64,000 bases of DNA from Micromonospora sp. CB01531 (lineage in GTDB: Bacteria; Actinomycetota; Actinomycetes; Mycobacteriales; Micromonosporaceae), in the NCBI RefSeq assembly GCF_001905095.1, contig NZ_LWLS01000035.1, positions 116,604 through 180,603 on the forward strand, in the 5' to 3' direction. Position numbers and translations under genes: made by a program. Under the pieces are notes generated by a model. That model had not been told where the DNA came from and did not search any database. It was given only the letters and a program-made list of their open reading frames with translations. Positions within the stretch are counted from its first letter, which is position 1. Every line of letters begins with the position of its first letter. This document shows, one piece after another, positions 1-8,466 of this stretch.

Positions 1-3
1 GGA

Positions 4-972
4 TCAGCGCGCCGAGGTGTCCGGGTCCGTCGCCGGTCGCGGCCGGCCGAACTCCCGGTAGGCCCGCCGTAGCCGCTCGACCAGGCCGGGGCCGCCGATC
101 GCGGCCCCCGGCGGGGCAAGCTGGCGCAGCAGCAGCTCCGGTCCGGTCGCCAGGGTGGGTGGCCGGTCGGGCAACGGCGCCGGAGGCAGCCAGAACCGGT
201 CCAGCGCGTCGGCCAGCTCGGCCGCCGGCAGGCCGCCGAGCACCCGCCCCGCGCCGGCCACGGCTCGTTCCGCCGCCGCCGCGGGCCCGGCACCGGCGTC
301 CGCCGGGCCGGCCGGTGCGCCCGGCACCGCCGCCTGCTCGGCCGGTGCGCCGTCCGCGCTCGCGGCGACGCCCCGCAGGGTACGCAGCCGGTCGAGCAGC
401 TCGGCCCGGCTCCGGCCGCGCCAGTGCAGGAGCCGGAACGGGTCGGCGTCGAACGCCTCGGCCAGCAGGTAGAAGGTGGCCGCCAGGTGCTTGCACGGGA
501 CGGCGAAGTCAGGGCAGCCGCAGTGCTGCTCCAGCTCGGCCACGCCGGCTGGGAAGAGGGGCGCCTCCGCCTCGGAGAACAGCTCCTCCAACTCGGACGG
601 CAGGTCACCGGCGAGTAGCCGGGCGCTGAAGAACGCCTGCCCGGCCAGGTCCGCCTCGACCCGCTCCCAGACCTCGTCCGGGTACGCCGCCAACCCGATC
701 CGCACCGGGTACGGCTTGGGCCGCGACCCCTGCACGCTGGCGGTCACCAGCCCGGGGGCGACGTCGAGCCGGAGCACCTGGCCCCGGCGCGCGTACGCCC
801 GGCCCCGGGTGAGCCGGGTGCCGAGCGCGAAGGACTCCAGCACCTCCAGGAAGCGCCGGGACCACCAGGAGCGGCCGATCGCGCCCCGGGTGCTGCGCGC
901 CTTCAGGCCGCCCTCGACCCGGCGCGGCGGCCCGAACTCGGCGAACCGCGAACCTCGGTCCGGAGTGGTCAC
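4..972 (-). CDS. SWIM zinc-finger protein coupled to SNF2 helicase
   Basis: A 322-aa protein with a SWIM zinc finger of the form CxCx6CxH at about residues 151-162 (CGCPDFAVPCKH), a nucleic-acid or protein binding module. The N-terminal about 130 residues precede the finger, as in actinobacterial SWIM proteins that accompany SNF2 ATPases; the C-terminal third is Ala/Pro-rich and probably disordered. It starts with GTG inside the stop of the upstream helicase (GTGA overlap at 969-972), so the two are translationally coupled and probably act together on DNA. The exact role is unknown. The stop lies at the very edge of the window, so the gene is complete. Confidence 0.9.
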   Translation of the reverse strand: MTTPDRGSRFAEFGPPRRVEGGLKARSTRGAIGRSWWSRRFLEVLESFALGTRLTRGRAYARRGQVLRLDVAPGLVTASVQGSRPKPYPVRIGLAAYPDEVWERVEADLAGQAFFSARLLAGDLPSELEELFSEAEAPLFPAGVAELEQHCGCPDFAVPCKHLAATFYLLAEAFDADPFRLLHWRGRSRAELLDRLRTLRGVAASADGAPAEQAAVPGAPAGPADAGAGPAAAAERAVAGAGRVLGGLPAAELADALDRFWLPPAPLPDRPPTLATGPELLLRQLAPPGAAIGGPGLVERLRRAYREFGRPRPATDPDTSAR

Positions 973-3900
973 TCCACCACCGCCCCGGCGTCCAGCGCGA
1001 ACAGCTCACGCAGGGTGTCGGTGGACAGCTCGGTGACCCACTGCTCGCCACTGCCCACCACCCGCTGGGCCAGGCTGCGCTTGTCCGCGATCATCGCGGC
1101 CACCTTCTCCTCGACCGTGCCGGCGCACACGAACTTGCGCACCTGCACCCGGCGGCGTTGGCCGATGCGGAACGCCCGGTCGGTGGCCTGGTCCTCGACG
1201 GCCGGGTTCCACCAGCGGTCCACGTGCACCACGTGGTTCGCCGCGGTCAGGGTCAGCCCGGTGCCGCCGGCCTTGAGCGACAGGACGAACAGCGGCGGAC
1301 CGTCCGAGGACTGGAACCGGGTCACCATGCCGTCCCGCTCGGCCTTGCCGACGCCGCCGTGCAGGTACAGCACCTCCCGGCCGGTACGGGCGGACAGGTG
1401 CCCGCGCAGCATCCCGCCGAACTCGGCGTACTGGGTGAAGAGCAGGGCCTTCTCCCCCGCCGCGAGCACCTCGTCGACGATCTCCTCGAGCCGTTCCAGC
1501 TTGCCGGAGCGGCCGGGCAGGGCCGAGCCGTCGTGCAGCAGCTGGGCGGGGTGGTTGCAGACCTGCTTGAGCCGGGTCATGGTGGCCAGCACCAGGCCGC
1601 GGCGTTCCATCCCGTCGCTGGACTCGATCTTCGCCATCATGTCGTCGACCACCGCCCGGTACAGGGCGGCCTGCTCGGCGGTGAGGTTGCAGAGCACCTC
1701 CATCTCCAGCTTCTCGGGCAGGTCGGAGATGATCGACGCGTCGGTCTTGAGCCGGCGCAGCACGAACGGTCCGGTGATCCGGCGCAGCCGCCCGGCCACC
1801 TCGGCGTCGCCGTGCCGCTCGATCGGCTCGGCGAACTTCTTCCGGAAGGTGGCGGCCGGGCCGAGCAGGCCGGGGTTGGCGAACTGCATGATCGACCAGA
1901 GATCGGCGAGTCGGTTCTCCACCGGCGTACCGGTGACCGCGACCCGGTGCCGCGCGGGCAGCGACCGAACCGCCTCGGCCTGGCGGGTCGCGGCGTTCTT
2001 GATCGCCTGCGCCTCGTCCACCACGACCCGGTGCCAGTCGATCCCGGCCAGGTCGTACGCGTCGCGGGCTGCCACCGAGTAGGTGGTGAGGACCAGGTCG
2101 GCGGCGTGCACCGCCGCGGCGAACGCCTCACCCCGGGCGCGCTCGGCCCCGTGGTGCACGTGGACCCGCAACCCGGGCGTGAACCGGGCCGCCTCCCGCT
2201 GCCAGTTGCCGACCAGCGACATCGGACAGACCAGCAGCGTGGGCCCGACCTCCGGCGGGTCCCCGGCGAGCAGCGCGAGCAGCTGCACGGTCTTGCCCAG
2301 CCCCATGTCGTCGGCGAGGATCCCGCCCAACCCGAGCGACTGGAGGAACGCCAGCCAGGCCAGCCCGCGCCGCTGGTACGGCCGCAGCGTCCCGGCGAAC
2401 CCCGGTGGCGGGTCGGCCGGGGTGAGCCGCCGCTCCGCCTCCCCGGCCAGCAGCTCACCCAACGGCCCGTCCGCGGTCACCTCCAGCACCGGCAGCGCGT
2501 CGGGGCGGTCGGCGCCGGCCAGACCCATCCGCAGCAGGTCGGCCACGGTCAGCTCGCCGGCCGAGCGGAGCAGCCGCAGCCCGGCGGCGAGCCGGTCCGG
2601 GTCCAGTTCGACCCAGCGGCCCCGCAGCCGGACCAGCGGGGACTTCAGCTCGGCCAGGGCGGCCAGTTCCTCGGCGGTCAGCGGCTGGTCGCCGAGGGCC
2701 ACCTCCCAGCGGTAGTCGACCAGGGCGTCCAGCCCGAGGCCCGCCGCGGCGGCGGCGACCGTGGCGGGGGCGCTGCGGCTGCGCGCCCGCAGTCGGGCGC
2801 CGAGGCGGGACGAGGGCCGCCGCCACCAGGACGGCAGCAGCACCCCGAAGCCGGCCGCGTGCAGCACCGGCGCACCCTCCCGGAGGAACCGGTGCGCGCC
2901 GTCCGCGTCCAGCTCCATCCCCTCCGGCGCGGCGGTCCGCAGCGCGTCGTCCAGGTCCGGCCAGAGCCGGCTGGCCCGGCCCAGCTCGGCGAGGAGGGTT
3001 TCCTGCGGCTCGATCCGGTGGTCAACGAGAGCGGGCGCGGACCCGCGCCAGATCTGCGCCGCGTCGACCACCAGGCCCGGCTCGTCGGTGGGGTGCAGGC
3101 CGAACTCGAGTCGCCAGGATCCCCCTTCGACCAGCTCGGCCACCGGGTCGACGGGCGGCTCGACCAGCCGGAAGGCGGCCCGTACCCGGCCGCCGGCGGC
3201 GTCGCGCTGCCAGGCGTCCAGCTCGGTCCGCAGGGTGTCCAGGGCGGCCGGCTCGGCGTGGAACGCGCGCTCCGGCCCGGTGAGCGCGGCCAGCCAGCGG
3301 GGCACCGGCCCGACCGGGCGCATGCCCCGGTGCAGCAGGGTGTCGGTCAGGGCTGCCCGGGCGGCGGCGTCGGTCAACGCGTCCAGCGCCTCGGCGACCA
3401 GCTCCCCTGGTCCGACGGCGCCGGCCGCGGCGCCGGGCCGCGTGTACTCCCATTCGACGGCGGCGCGGGCGGCCGGGGGCAGCGCGAGGGCCAGCGAGCG
3501 CGCCCAGGCCGCGTCCGTGCCGGTGAGCAGCGGCCGCCAGACCGCCCGGGCGGTGACCACGTCGGAGTGGTCCACCGGACGCAGGTGCCGCCGGGGCCGT
3601 GCGTCCTCCACCGCGCCCCGCCCGGTCCGGGTCCGCGTCGCGGAGTCGGCGGGTGGCACGGCGACGACGTCGGCCACACCGGGCAGCAGCCGGCCGCGGC
3701 TGACGAGGTCGGCGGCGAAGTCGGCCAGCTCGGCCAGGTGGCGAAGGGTCGCCCCCGGCACCACGTCCCCCACCTCGAGGGCGCGGAGCAGGGCGAGCGC
3801 GGCGTCCGGGGCGTACGCCAGGGCGGGAACCCGCCACCCGGCGAGGGTGACCGGACCACGGACCGGTTCCCCGGCGGTGGTCCGGACCAGCTCCGGGGAG

Positions 3901-4127
3901 TCCATCGGCGAGCCGGCCCGGGTGGGCAGGGTGAGCAGCACCGACGCCGGTTCGCCCGGCGGGTCGCTGAGCGCGGCGGCGAGGGTGGCGTGGTCGACGG
4001 CGAAGGGGTGCGGACGCTCCCGCGGCGCCCGGCCGGGCCGGCGCGGGGCCCGGGCCGGGCGGGTGCTGTCCTCGCCCCAGACGGCGAGCCCGACGCCGGA
4101 CAGCCACAGCCCGTGGATGACCAGCAC
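969..4127 (-). CDS. SNF2-family DEAD/DEAH-box helicase
   Basis: A 1052-aa SNF2/Rad54-type ATPase. Walker A (DDMGLGKT) lies near residues 604-612, motif II is DEAQ near 701-706, and the C-terminal RecA lobe carries SLKAGGTGLTLTAANHV and the Arg-finger region DRAFRIGQRR. The N-terminal half (about 550 aa) is the poorly conserved region found in bacterial SNF2 proteins of this type. The open frame runs far upstream, but I chose GTG at 4127 because GAGGGGGAG lies just ahead and the upstream frame is antisense to the PfkB gene. It overlaps the SWIM gene by 4 bp. Likely a DNA translocase or repair/chromatin-type motor; the substrate is unknown. Confidence 0.92.
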   Translation of the reverse strand: MLVIHGLWLSGVGLAVWGEDSTRPARAPRRPGRAPRERPHPFAVDHATLAAALSDPPGEPASVLLTLPTRAGSPMDSPELVRTTAGEPVRGPVTLAGWRVPALAYAPDAALALLRALEVGDVVPGATLRHLAELADFAADLVSRGRLLPGVADVVAVPPADSATRTRTGRGAVEDARPRRHLRPVDHSDVVTARAVWRPLLTGTDAAWARSLALALPPAARAAVEWEYTRPGAAAGAVGPGELVAEALDALTDAAARAALTDTLLHRGMRPVGPVPRWLAALTGPERAFHAEPAALDTLRTELDAWQRDAAGGRVRAAFRLVEPPVDPVAELVEGGSWRLEFGLHPTDEPGLVVDAAQIWRGSAPALVDHRIEPQETLLAELGRASRLWPDLDDALRTAAPEGMELDADGAHRFLREGAPVLHAAGFGVLLPSWWRRPSSRLGARLRARSRSAPATVAAAAAGLGLDALVDYRWEVALGDQPLTAEELAALAELKSPLVRLRGRWVELDPDRLAAGLRLLRSAGELTVADLLRMGLAGADRPDALPVLEVTADGPLGELLAGEAERRLTPADPPPGFAGTLRPYQRRGLAWLAFLQSLGLGGILADDMGLGKTVQLLALLAGDPPEVGPTLLVCPMSLVGNWQREAARFTPGLRVHVHHGAERARGEAFAAAVHAADLVLTTYSVAARDAYDLAGIDWHRVVVDEAQAIKNAATRQAEAVRSLPARHRVAVTGTPVENRLADLWSIMQFANPGLLGPAATFRKKFAEPIERHGDAEVAGRLRRITGPFVLRRLKTDASIISDLPEKLEMEVLCNLTAEQAALYRAVVDDMMAKIESSDGMERRGLVLATMTRLKQVCNHPAQLLHDGSALPGRSGKLERLEEIVDEVLAAGEKALLFTQYAEFGGMLRGHLSARTGREVLYLHGGVGKAERDGMVTRFQSSDGPPLFVLSLKAGGTGLTLTAANHVVHVDRWWNPAVEDQATDRAFRIGQRRRVQVRKFVCAGTVEEKVAAMIADKRSLAQRVVGSGEQWVTELSTDTLRELFALDAGAVVE

Positions 4128-4190
4128 GCACTCCCCCTCGACGACGCCCGAGGCCAGGATAGGCGGCCGGGACCGACTACTCTCGCCGCC

Positions 4191-5060
4191 ATGGTCGATC
4201 TGCTCGTGATCGGTGGCCTGGGAGTCGACATCCGTGCCCAGGTGCCCGCGCTCCCGCTGCCGGCCGCCGACTCGCTGACGGTACCCCCGATCGAGCTGCG
4301 GATCGGCAACACCGGGGCCGGGGTGGCGCTCGCCGCGCACGCCCTGGGCCTGCGGGTGACGCTGGTGGACGTGCTGGGCGCCGACCCGGCCGGCGACGTG
4401 GTCCGGGCCGCGCTGGCCCGCACCTCGGTACGGGCCGTGCTGGCCGAGGCGCCCGCCGGCACCCGCCGATCGGTCAACCTGGTCGACCCGGCCGGCCGCC
4501 GGATGTCCCTCTACGACCCGCGCCCGTGGTCCGGCCCGGCACCGTTCGCCCCGGCGGAGCTCGCCGCGCTGGCCGGCGAGGCGCGGCACGTGCACGTGTC
4601 GATCATGGACTGGGCGCGGGACGCTCTGCCGGGGTTGCGCGCGAGCCTGGGGGCCGGCGTGACGCTCTCCACCGACCTGCACGACTGGGACGGCGAGAAC
4701 GACTACCACCGCCCCTTCGCCGAGGTCGCCGACCTGGTCTTCCTGAGCGACGTACGGCTCGGCGAGCGGGCCGGAAAAGTGGCGGCGGGGCTGGCGCCCC
4801 GGACCGTGCTGGTGACCGGCGGCGCAGCCGGCGCGACCCTGCACGGCCCGGACACGCCGGTGCGGGTGCCCGCGGCGACCCCGCCCGCCGCGGTGGTGGA
4901 CACCAACGGCGCCGGAGACGCCTTCGCGGCCGGACTTGTCGCCGCCCGGCTGGGCGGCGCGTCCCCGCTCGACGCGGCCCGGTACGCCGCCCGGGTGGCC
5001 GCCGCCGCCTGCACCCACGACGGGATGGAATATCCGCCCGGCCTGCTGCCCCGGGACTGA
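4191..5060 (+). CDS. PfkB-family carbohydrate/nucleoside kinase
   Basis: A 289-aa ribokinase-fold kinase. The C-terminal PfkB signature DTNGAGDAF (residues 237-245) supplies the anion hole and catalytic Asp243; the N-terminal glycine-rich segment RIGNTGAGVA (about 37-46) corresponds to the substrate-binding GG motif region. It would phosphorylate a sugar or nucleoside using ATP in the cytoplasm; the substrate is not evident. It is divergent from the SNF2 helicase with only 63 bp between starts and has no metabolic partner gene nearby. Confidence 0.88.
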   Translation: MVDLLVIGGLGVDIRAQVPALPLPAADSLTVPPIELRIGNTGAGVALAAHALGLRVTLVDVLGADPAGDVVRAALARTSVRAVLAEAPAGTRRSVNLVDPAGRRMSLYDPRPWSGPAPFAPAELAALAGEARHVHVSIMDWARDALPGLRASLGAGVTLSTDLHDWDGENDYHRPFAEVADLVFLSDVRLGERAGKVAAGLAPRTVLVTGGAAGATLHGPDTPVRVPAATPPAAVVDTNGAGDAFAAGLVAARLGGASPLDAARYAARVAAAACTHDGMEYPPGLLPRD

Positions 5061-5067
5061 ACCGTCC

Positions 5068-5589
5068 CTAGATCGCCCCGGTCTCGCCGTCGGTCAGCTC
5101 GCGCAGGATGTCGGCGTGCCCGGCGTGCCGGGCGGTCTCCTCGATCAGGTGAACCAGCACCCAGCGCAACGAGACCTCACCGAGCTGCGGGTGCGGCACC
5201 ACGTGGTCCAGGTCGAACCGGGCGGCGATCGCCCGGGACCGGGCGCAGGCCGCCTCGTACCCCGCCGCGAGGGTCTCGACGGTCTCGCCGGGCTCGAGGG
5301 TGAAGCTCGCCGCCGCTTCCTCCTCCGTGGTGAGGTAGACGTCCCCCGGCTCAGGCGCGAACAGGCAGGGGAGCCAGTTCCGCTCCACCAGGGCCAGGTG
5401 TTTGAGCAGGCCGGCGAGGGTGGTGAGGGACGGCACCAGGCGTTGGCTCGCATCGGCGTCGGAGAGGCCCCGCGCCTTGCGCAGCACGATGGCCCGGTGG
5501 AAGTCGAGGAACGATTCGAGCACGGCTCGCTCGTCGCCCGTACGGGCGAGGACCGGACCGAGCGTGGGGTCGATCGTCGTGTCCGCCAT
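5068..5589 (-). CDS. DinB/DUF664-family protein
   Basis: A 173-aa protein of the DinB superfamily (four-helix bundle, often mycothiol- or bacillithiol-dependent). The family's metal-ligand histidines are recognisable in LLKHLALVERNW in the first half and in HLIEETARHAGHADILREL near the C terminus. Such proteins act as thiol-dependent transferases or detoxification enzymes in actinomycetes; the substrate is unknown. It is convergent with the PfkB kinase, leaving 7 bp between stops. Confidence 0.88.
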   Translation of the reverse strand: MADTTIDPTLGPVLARTGDERAVLESFLDFHRAIVLRKARGLSDADASQRLVPSLTTLAGLLKHLALVERNWLPCLFAPEPGDVYLTTEEEAAASFTLEPGETVETLAAGYEAACARSRAIAARFDLDHVVPHPQLGEVSLRWVLVHLIEETARHAGHADILRELTDGETGAI

Positions 5590-5670
5590 CCTCGGACCCT
5601 AGTCCTGGAGCGGCCCGGCCCGCTGCCCGCTATCGCTGCGGCGCGGCGGCCTCCGGGGCAGGATGGGCGC

Positions 5671-5877
5671 ATGGCAGGAACGGTGCAGATCCCCCTGGTG
5701 GGTGGCGTGGCCGACGGCGAGACCGTCACCGTCGAGCTGGACGACAACGGCCGGCCGCCGCTGACCCACCACCGCCTCGGCCCCGAGGGACTGGCCGAGG
5801 CGGAGATCTACGAGCTGGAGTCGGACGACCACCGCGGCCGCCCGTGGGTCTACGCCTGGCGCGGCCCGGCGCTCTGA
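5671..5877 (+). CDS. Small conserved-type hypothetical protein
   Basis: A 68-aa acidic protein (begins MAGTVQIPLVGG and ends WRGPAL) with strong G/C third-position bias. No known domain is recognised and there are no membrane segments. The ATG follows a weak purine-rich stretch (GGGGCAGGATGGGC). It sits alone between two minus-strand genes, so it is a single-gene unit. Coding is supported by codon use only; the function is unknown. Confidence 0.6.
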   Translation: MAGTVQIPLVGGVADGETVTVELDDNGRPPLTHHRLGPEGLAEAEIYELESDDHRGRPWVYAWRGPAL

Positions 5878-5953
5878 CCCCGCTCCGGTCGATCTCCCGA
5901 CGGCCGGCGGCCAGCACCGGGGTGGGCGAGGTCCGCCGGCCCGACGAGCCGGC

Positions 5954-7105
5954 TCAGCGGGCACCGGTCCGGCTCAGGGTGCGCGACCGGATGCTCTCCA
6001 GCACCCCCCGGGTGACCTGGGAGGTGCCGCGGGCCTGCTCGCACACCTCGGCCACCCGGCGGGCGGTCTCGTCGGCCCGCGCCTCCCGCTCGTCCCACAG
6101 CTGGTCCACCTCCGCCAGCAGCGGGCCCTCCACCTCGCGTTCCACGCCGCGCAGCGCCGGCACCCCGAGCCGCTGGGCCAGGTCGAAGACCTTTCCGGCG
6201 TACGGCAGGGGCAGGAACGGCGTGCCGATCATGGCGGCGAAGATCAGGAAGTGCAGCCGCATGCCGACCGCGAGGTCCAGGTGGCGCATCATGCCCAGGA
6301 TCTGCCTCGGCGAGTAGTCACCGTGCAGGATCCGGCCCCGCTCCGACGCGGTCATGTGCGACATCACCCCGTGCGAGTGCCGGATGTCGTCGCGTTCCAT
6401 CGGTACGAAGAGCACGTACGCGTCGATCCGGTGCACCAGGAAGTCGGCGATCTGGGCGAGCAGCCGGTGGTAGCCGTCGACGTCGAGGCGTTCGGCGGCC
6501 CGGCCCGGCTCGCGAACGCTCAGCCCGACCAGCCGCTTGCCGCCGGGGACGCCCTCCTCGCGCAACCAGCTCTCCGGGAAGTCCTCCGGCTCCAGCAGGA
6601 ACGCCGGGTCGGCGGTGACCGTGATCGGGTTGAGCAGCCCGGCCTCCTCCAGCACCATCCGGGACTCCTGGTCCCGCACGGTCACCTCGGCGGCCCCGGC
6701 CAGGGTCTCGCGCACCATCCCGGTGTCGATGCCGTCGCTGAGCGGACCGACCCCCACCGCGTAGGTGAGCAGCGGCAGGCCCCGCTCCTGGGCCACCCGG
6801 ACCACCCGGAGGTAGCGGCGGGCCTCGCGGTTGTAGAGGATCCCGCCACCGCCGAGGATGAGCAGGTCGAGCTCGGCCAGCAGCATGGACGAGTCGGCCC
6901 GGCTGACCCCCTCCCAGGGCACCGCCTCCACGTCGGGATGGGCCAGCGCGGTGTGCGCCGGGTTCCGGGAGAACACGATGATTCGGGCGTCCGGCTCAAG
7001 CTGCCGCAGGTCGGACAGGAGGCCGGTGAGAATCGCCTCGTCGCCGAGGTTGCGGCCGCCGTACGAGCCGAGCACGCCGATGGTCAGTGCCGGGGCATCC
7101 GTCAT
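5954..7105 (-). CDS. Polysaccharide pyruvyl transferase family protein (CsaB-like)
   Basis: A 383-aa protein of the polysaccharide pyruvyl transferase family. It has GSYGGRNLGDEAIL at the N terminus, LLILGGGGILYN near residue 85, and the C-terminal lobe motif MRLHFLIFAAMIGTPFL, all typical of CsaB-type enzymes that add ketal pyruvate to cell-surface polymers for anchoring surface proteins. ATG at 7105 was chosen because GGGGAGGAG lies just upstream; the frame is open further but that part is antisense to the TetR gene. No S-layer genes are visible nearby, so the acceptor glycan is unknown. Confidence 0.85.
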   Translation of the reverse strand: MTDAPALTIGVLGSYGGRNLGDEAILTGLLSDLRQLEPDARIIVFSRNPAHTALAHPDVEAVPWEGVSRADSSMLLAELDLLILGGGGILYNREARRYLRVVRVAQERGLPLLTYAVGVGPLSDGIDTGMVRETLAGAAEVTVRDQESRMVLEEAGLLNPITVTADPAFLLEPEDFPESWLREEGVPGGKRLVGLSVREPGRAAERLDVDGYHRLLAQIADFLVHRIDAYVLFVPMERDDIRHSHGVMSHMTASERGRILHGDYSPRQILGMMRHLDLAVGMRLHFLIFAAMIGTPFLPLPYAGKVFDLAQRLGVPALRGVEREVEGPLLAEVDQLWDEREARADETARRVAEVCEQARGTSQVTRGVLESIRSRTLSRTGAR

Positions 7106-7175
7106 CCGTCGCTCCTCCCCAGGGGCGTCCTGCCGGGGTTTCCCGCTGGGCCGGTGGACACACCTGGGACGGCGG

Positions 7176-7751
7176 TCAGCCGGCGGCGCCCACCAGACGG
7201 AAGACCAGGGCGGACACCACCTGGTCGACGTCGAAACCGGCGTCGATCGACGTCGTGAGCAGGTCGAGCAGGAGCCCGTCCACCGCGTAGTGCAGCAGGG
7301 CCACCTCGAAGGCCCCGCCGGGCAGGCCGGCCGCGACGTGGAAGGCCACGTCGTCGGCGTACCCCCGGCGGAGCACGTCGCCGAGCGCGTGCCGCAACTC
7401 CGGGCGGCGCGACGCCTCCAGCCGCAGCTCGAACAGGGCTCGGGTGAGGTCGGGCTCGCGGGTGGTGCGCTCGACGATGTACCGCAGGTAGTCGGTCGCC
7501 AGGGCGAGGGACGGTTCGCGCCGGCCGAGGTCGGCCAGCACCGCCGGGTCGGGTGCCATCCGTTCGAAGATCCGCTCGGCGAGCCCGGCGAGCAGCGCGC
7601 CACGGGACGGGAAGTAGTTGGAGGCGGTGCCGGTCGGCACACCCGCCTCGGCATCGACCGCGCGGTGGGTCAGCCCGCGGGCGCCGGCCGCGGCGAGCAC
7701 GCGCAGCCCGGCGTCGGCGAGGAGGACACGGCGTTCCGGATTCCTGGCCAC
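7176..7751 (-). CDS. TetR-family transcriptional repressor
   Basis: A 191-aa regulator with a TetR N-terminal helix-turn-helix (LTHRAVDAEAGVPTGTASNYFPSRGALLAGL, about residues 27-57) and a helical ligand-binding C-terminal part. It is divergent from a reductase at 7842. A TANNNT -10 (TAGGGT, 7758-7763 on the minus strand) ends 6 nt before the GTG, which implies a leaderless mRNA. One operator half-site lies inside this promoter, so autorepression is likely. The ligand is unknown; family logic suggests a small molecule handled by the neighbouring reductase. Confidence 0.93.
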   Translation of the reverse strand: MARNPERRVLLADAGLRVLAAAGARGLTHRAVDAEAGVPTGTASNYFPSRGALLAGLAERIFERMAPDPAVLADLGRREPSLALATDYLRYIVERTTREPDLTRALFELRLEASRRPELRHALGDVLRRGYADDVAFHVAAGLPGGAFEVALLHYAVDGLLLDLLTTSIDAGFDVDQVVSALVFRLVGAAG

Positions 7752-7841
7752 GACGACACCCTAGCAACAACCACGACAGGTGTAGTAGATTCTGCGTCAA
7801 CCACGACAGCCGTCGTGGTTGAGCCGGACATCGGAGCAGGT
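7752..7841. promoter_or_regulatory. TetR/reductase divergent control region
   Basis: A perfect palindrome with 11-bp arms and a 4-bp spacer, TCAACCACGAC (7797-7807) and GTCGTGGTTGA (7812-7822), lies directly downstream of a -10 element TAGATT (7786-7791) for the reductase gene, where a bound dimer would block initiation. The half-site CAACCACGACAG recurs at 7768-7779, exactly 30 bp upstream of the copy at 7798-7809, inside the tetR core promoter. This layout predicts that one repressor controls both promoters. Confidence 0.85.
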
Positions 7842-8426
7842 TTGCGCAAGCTCGTGTACTACATCGCCAGCACCCTCGACGGCTTCATCGCCGGCCCCGA
7901 CGGGTCGTTCGACTTCTTTCCGCTGATGCCGGAGCCGGACTTGCTGGCCCACCTGGCCGCCGAATGGCCCCAGACCTTCCCCACGTTCACCCACGCCCAG
8001 CTCGGCATCGAGTCGCCGCCCACGGGCCGCTTCGACGCGCTGGTGATGGGGCGGGGCACCTACGACCCCGGGCTGAAGATGGGCGTCACCAGCCCGTACG
8101 CCCACCTGAAGCAGTACGTCTTCTCCCGCTCGCTGCCCCCGTCCGACGACCCGCAGGTGAAGATCGTCGACAGTGATCCGGTGACCTTCGCCCGCGAGCT
8201 GAAGCGGCAGCCCGGCCGGGACATCTGGCTCTGCGGCGGCGGGCAGCTCGCCGGCCAACTCCTCGGCGAGGTGGACGAGCTGGTGGTCAAGCAGAACCCG
8301 ATCGTGGCGGGCAGCGGGATCCCGCTGGCCGACCGGGGCTTCGAGCCGCACCGGTTCACCCTGGTCGAGGCACGCCCGTTCGACAGTGGTGTGGTCATCC
8401 TCCGCTACGCCGCGCCCGCGCGGTAA
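7842..8426 (+). CDS. Dihydrofolate reductase family (RibD C-terminal) protein
   Basis: A 194-aa reductase of the RibD-C/DHFR-like fold: LVYYIASTLDGFIAG at the N terminus (substrate/NADPH pocket), ALVMGRGTYDPGL in the middle and DIWLCGGGQLAGQLL for dinucleotide binding. The true substrate of these stand-alone proteins is usually unknown. I chose TTG at 7842 with GGAGCAGG just upstream; the in-frame GTG at 7815 lies inside the operator palindrome and is less likely. It is divergent from, and very probably repressed by, the TetR protein. Confidence 0.88.
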   Translation: MRKLVYYIASTLDGFIAGPDGSFDFFPLMPEPDLLAHLAAEWPQTFPTFTHAQLGIESPPTGRFDALVMGRGTYDPGLKMGVTSPYAHLKQYVFSRSLPPSDDPQVKIVDSDPVTFARELKRQPGRDIWLCGGGQLAGQLLGEVDELVVKQNPIVAGSGIPLADRGFEPHRFTLVEARPFDSGVVILRYAAPAR

Positions 8427-8466
8427 TCGGATTGCCCAGGCCGGTGCCGGGCGGCACGGTGGACCG

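Noticed and set aside
4..4127. SNF2/SWIM pair as part of a phage-defence island such as DISARM
   Set aside because: No methyltransferase, DUF1998 or phospholipase partner and no nuclease genes lie nearby; the flanks are housekeeping genes.
4128..5018. Very long minus-strand open frame extending the SNF2 gene upstream to 5018
   Set aside because: The extension is antisense to the PfkB kinase, has an Arg/Gly/His-biased composition typical of GC-rich shadow frames, and a GTG with a good ribosome-binding site exists at 4127.
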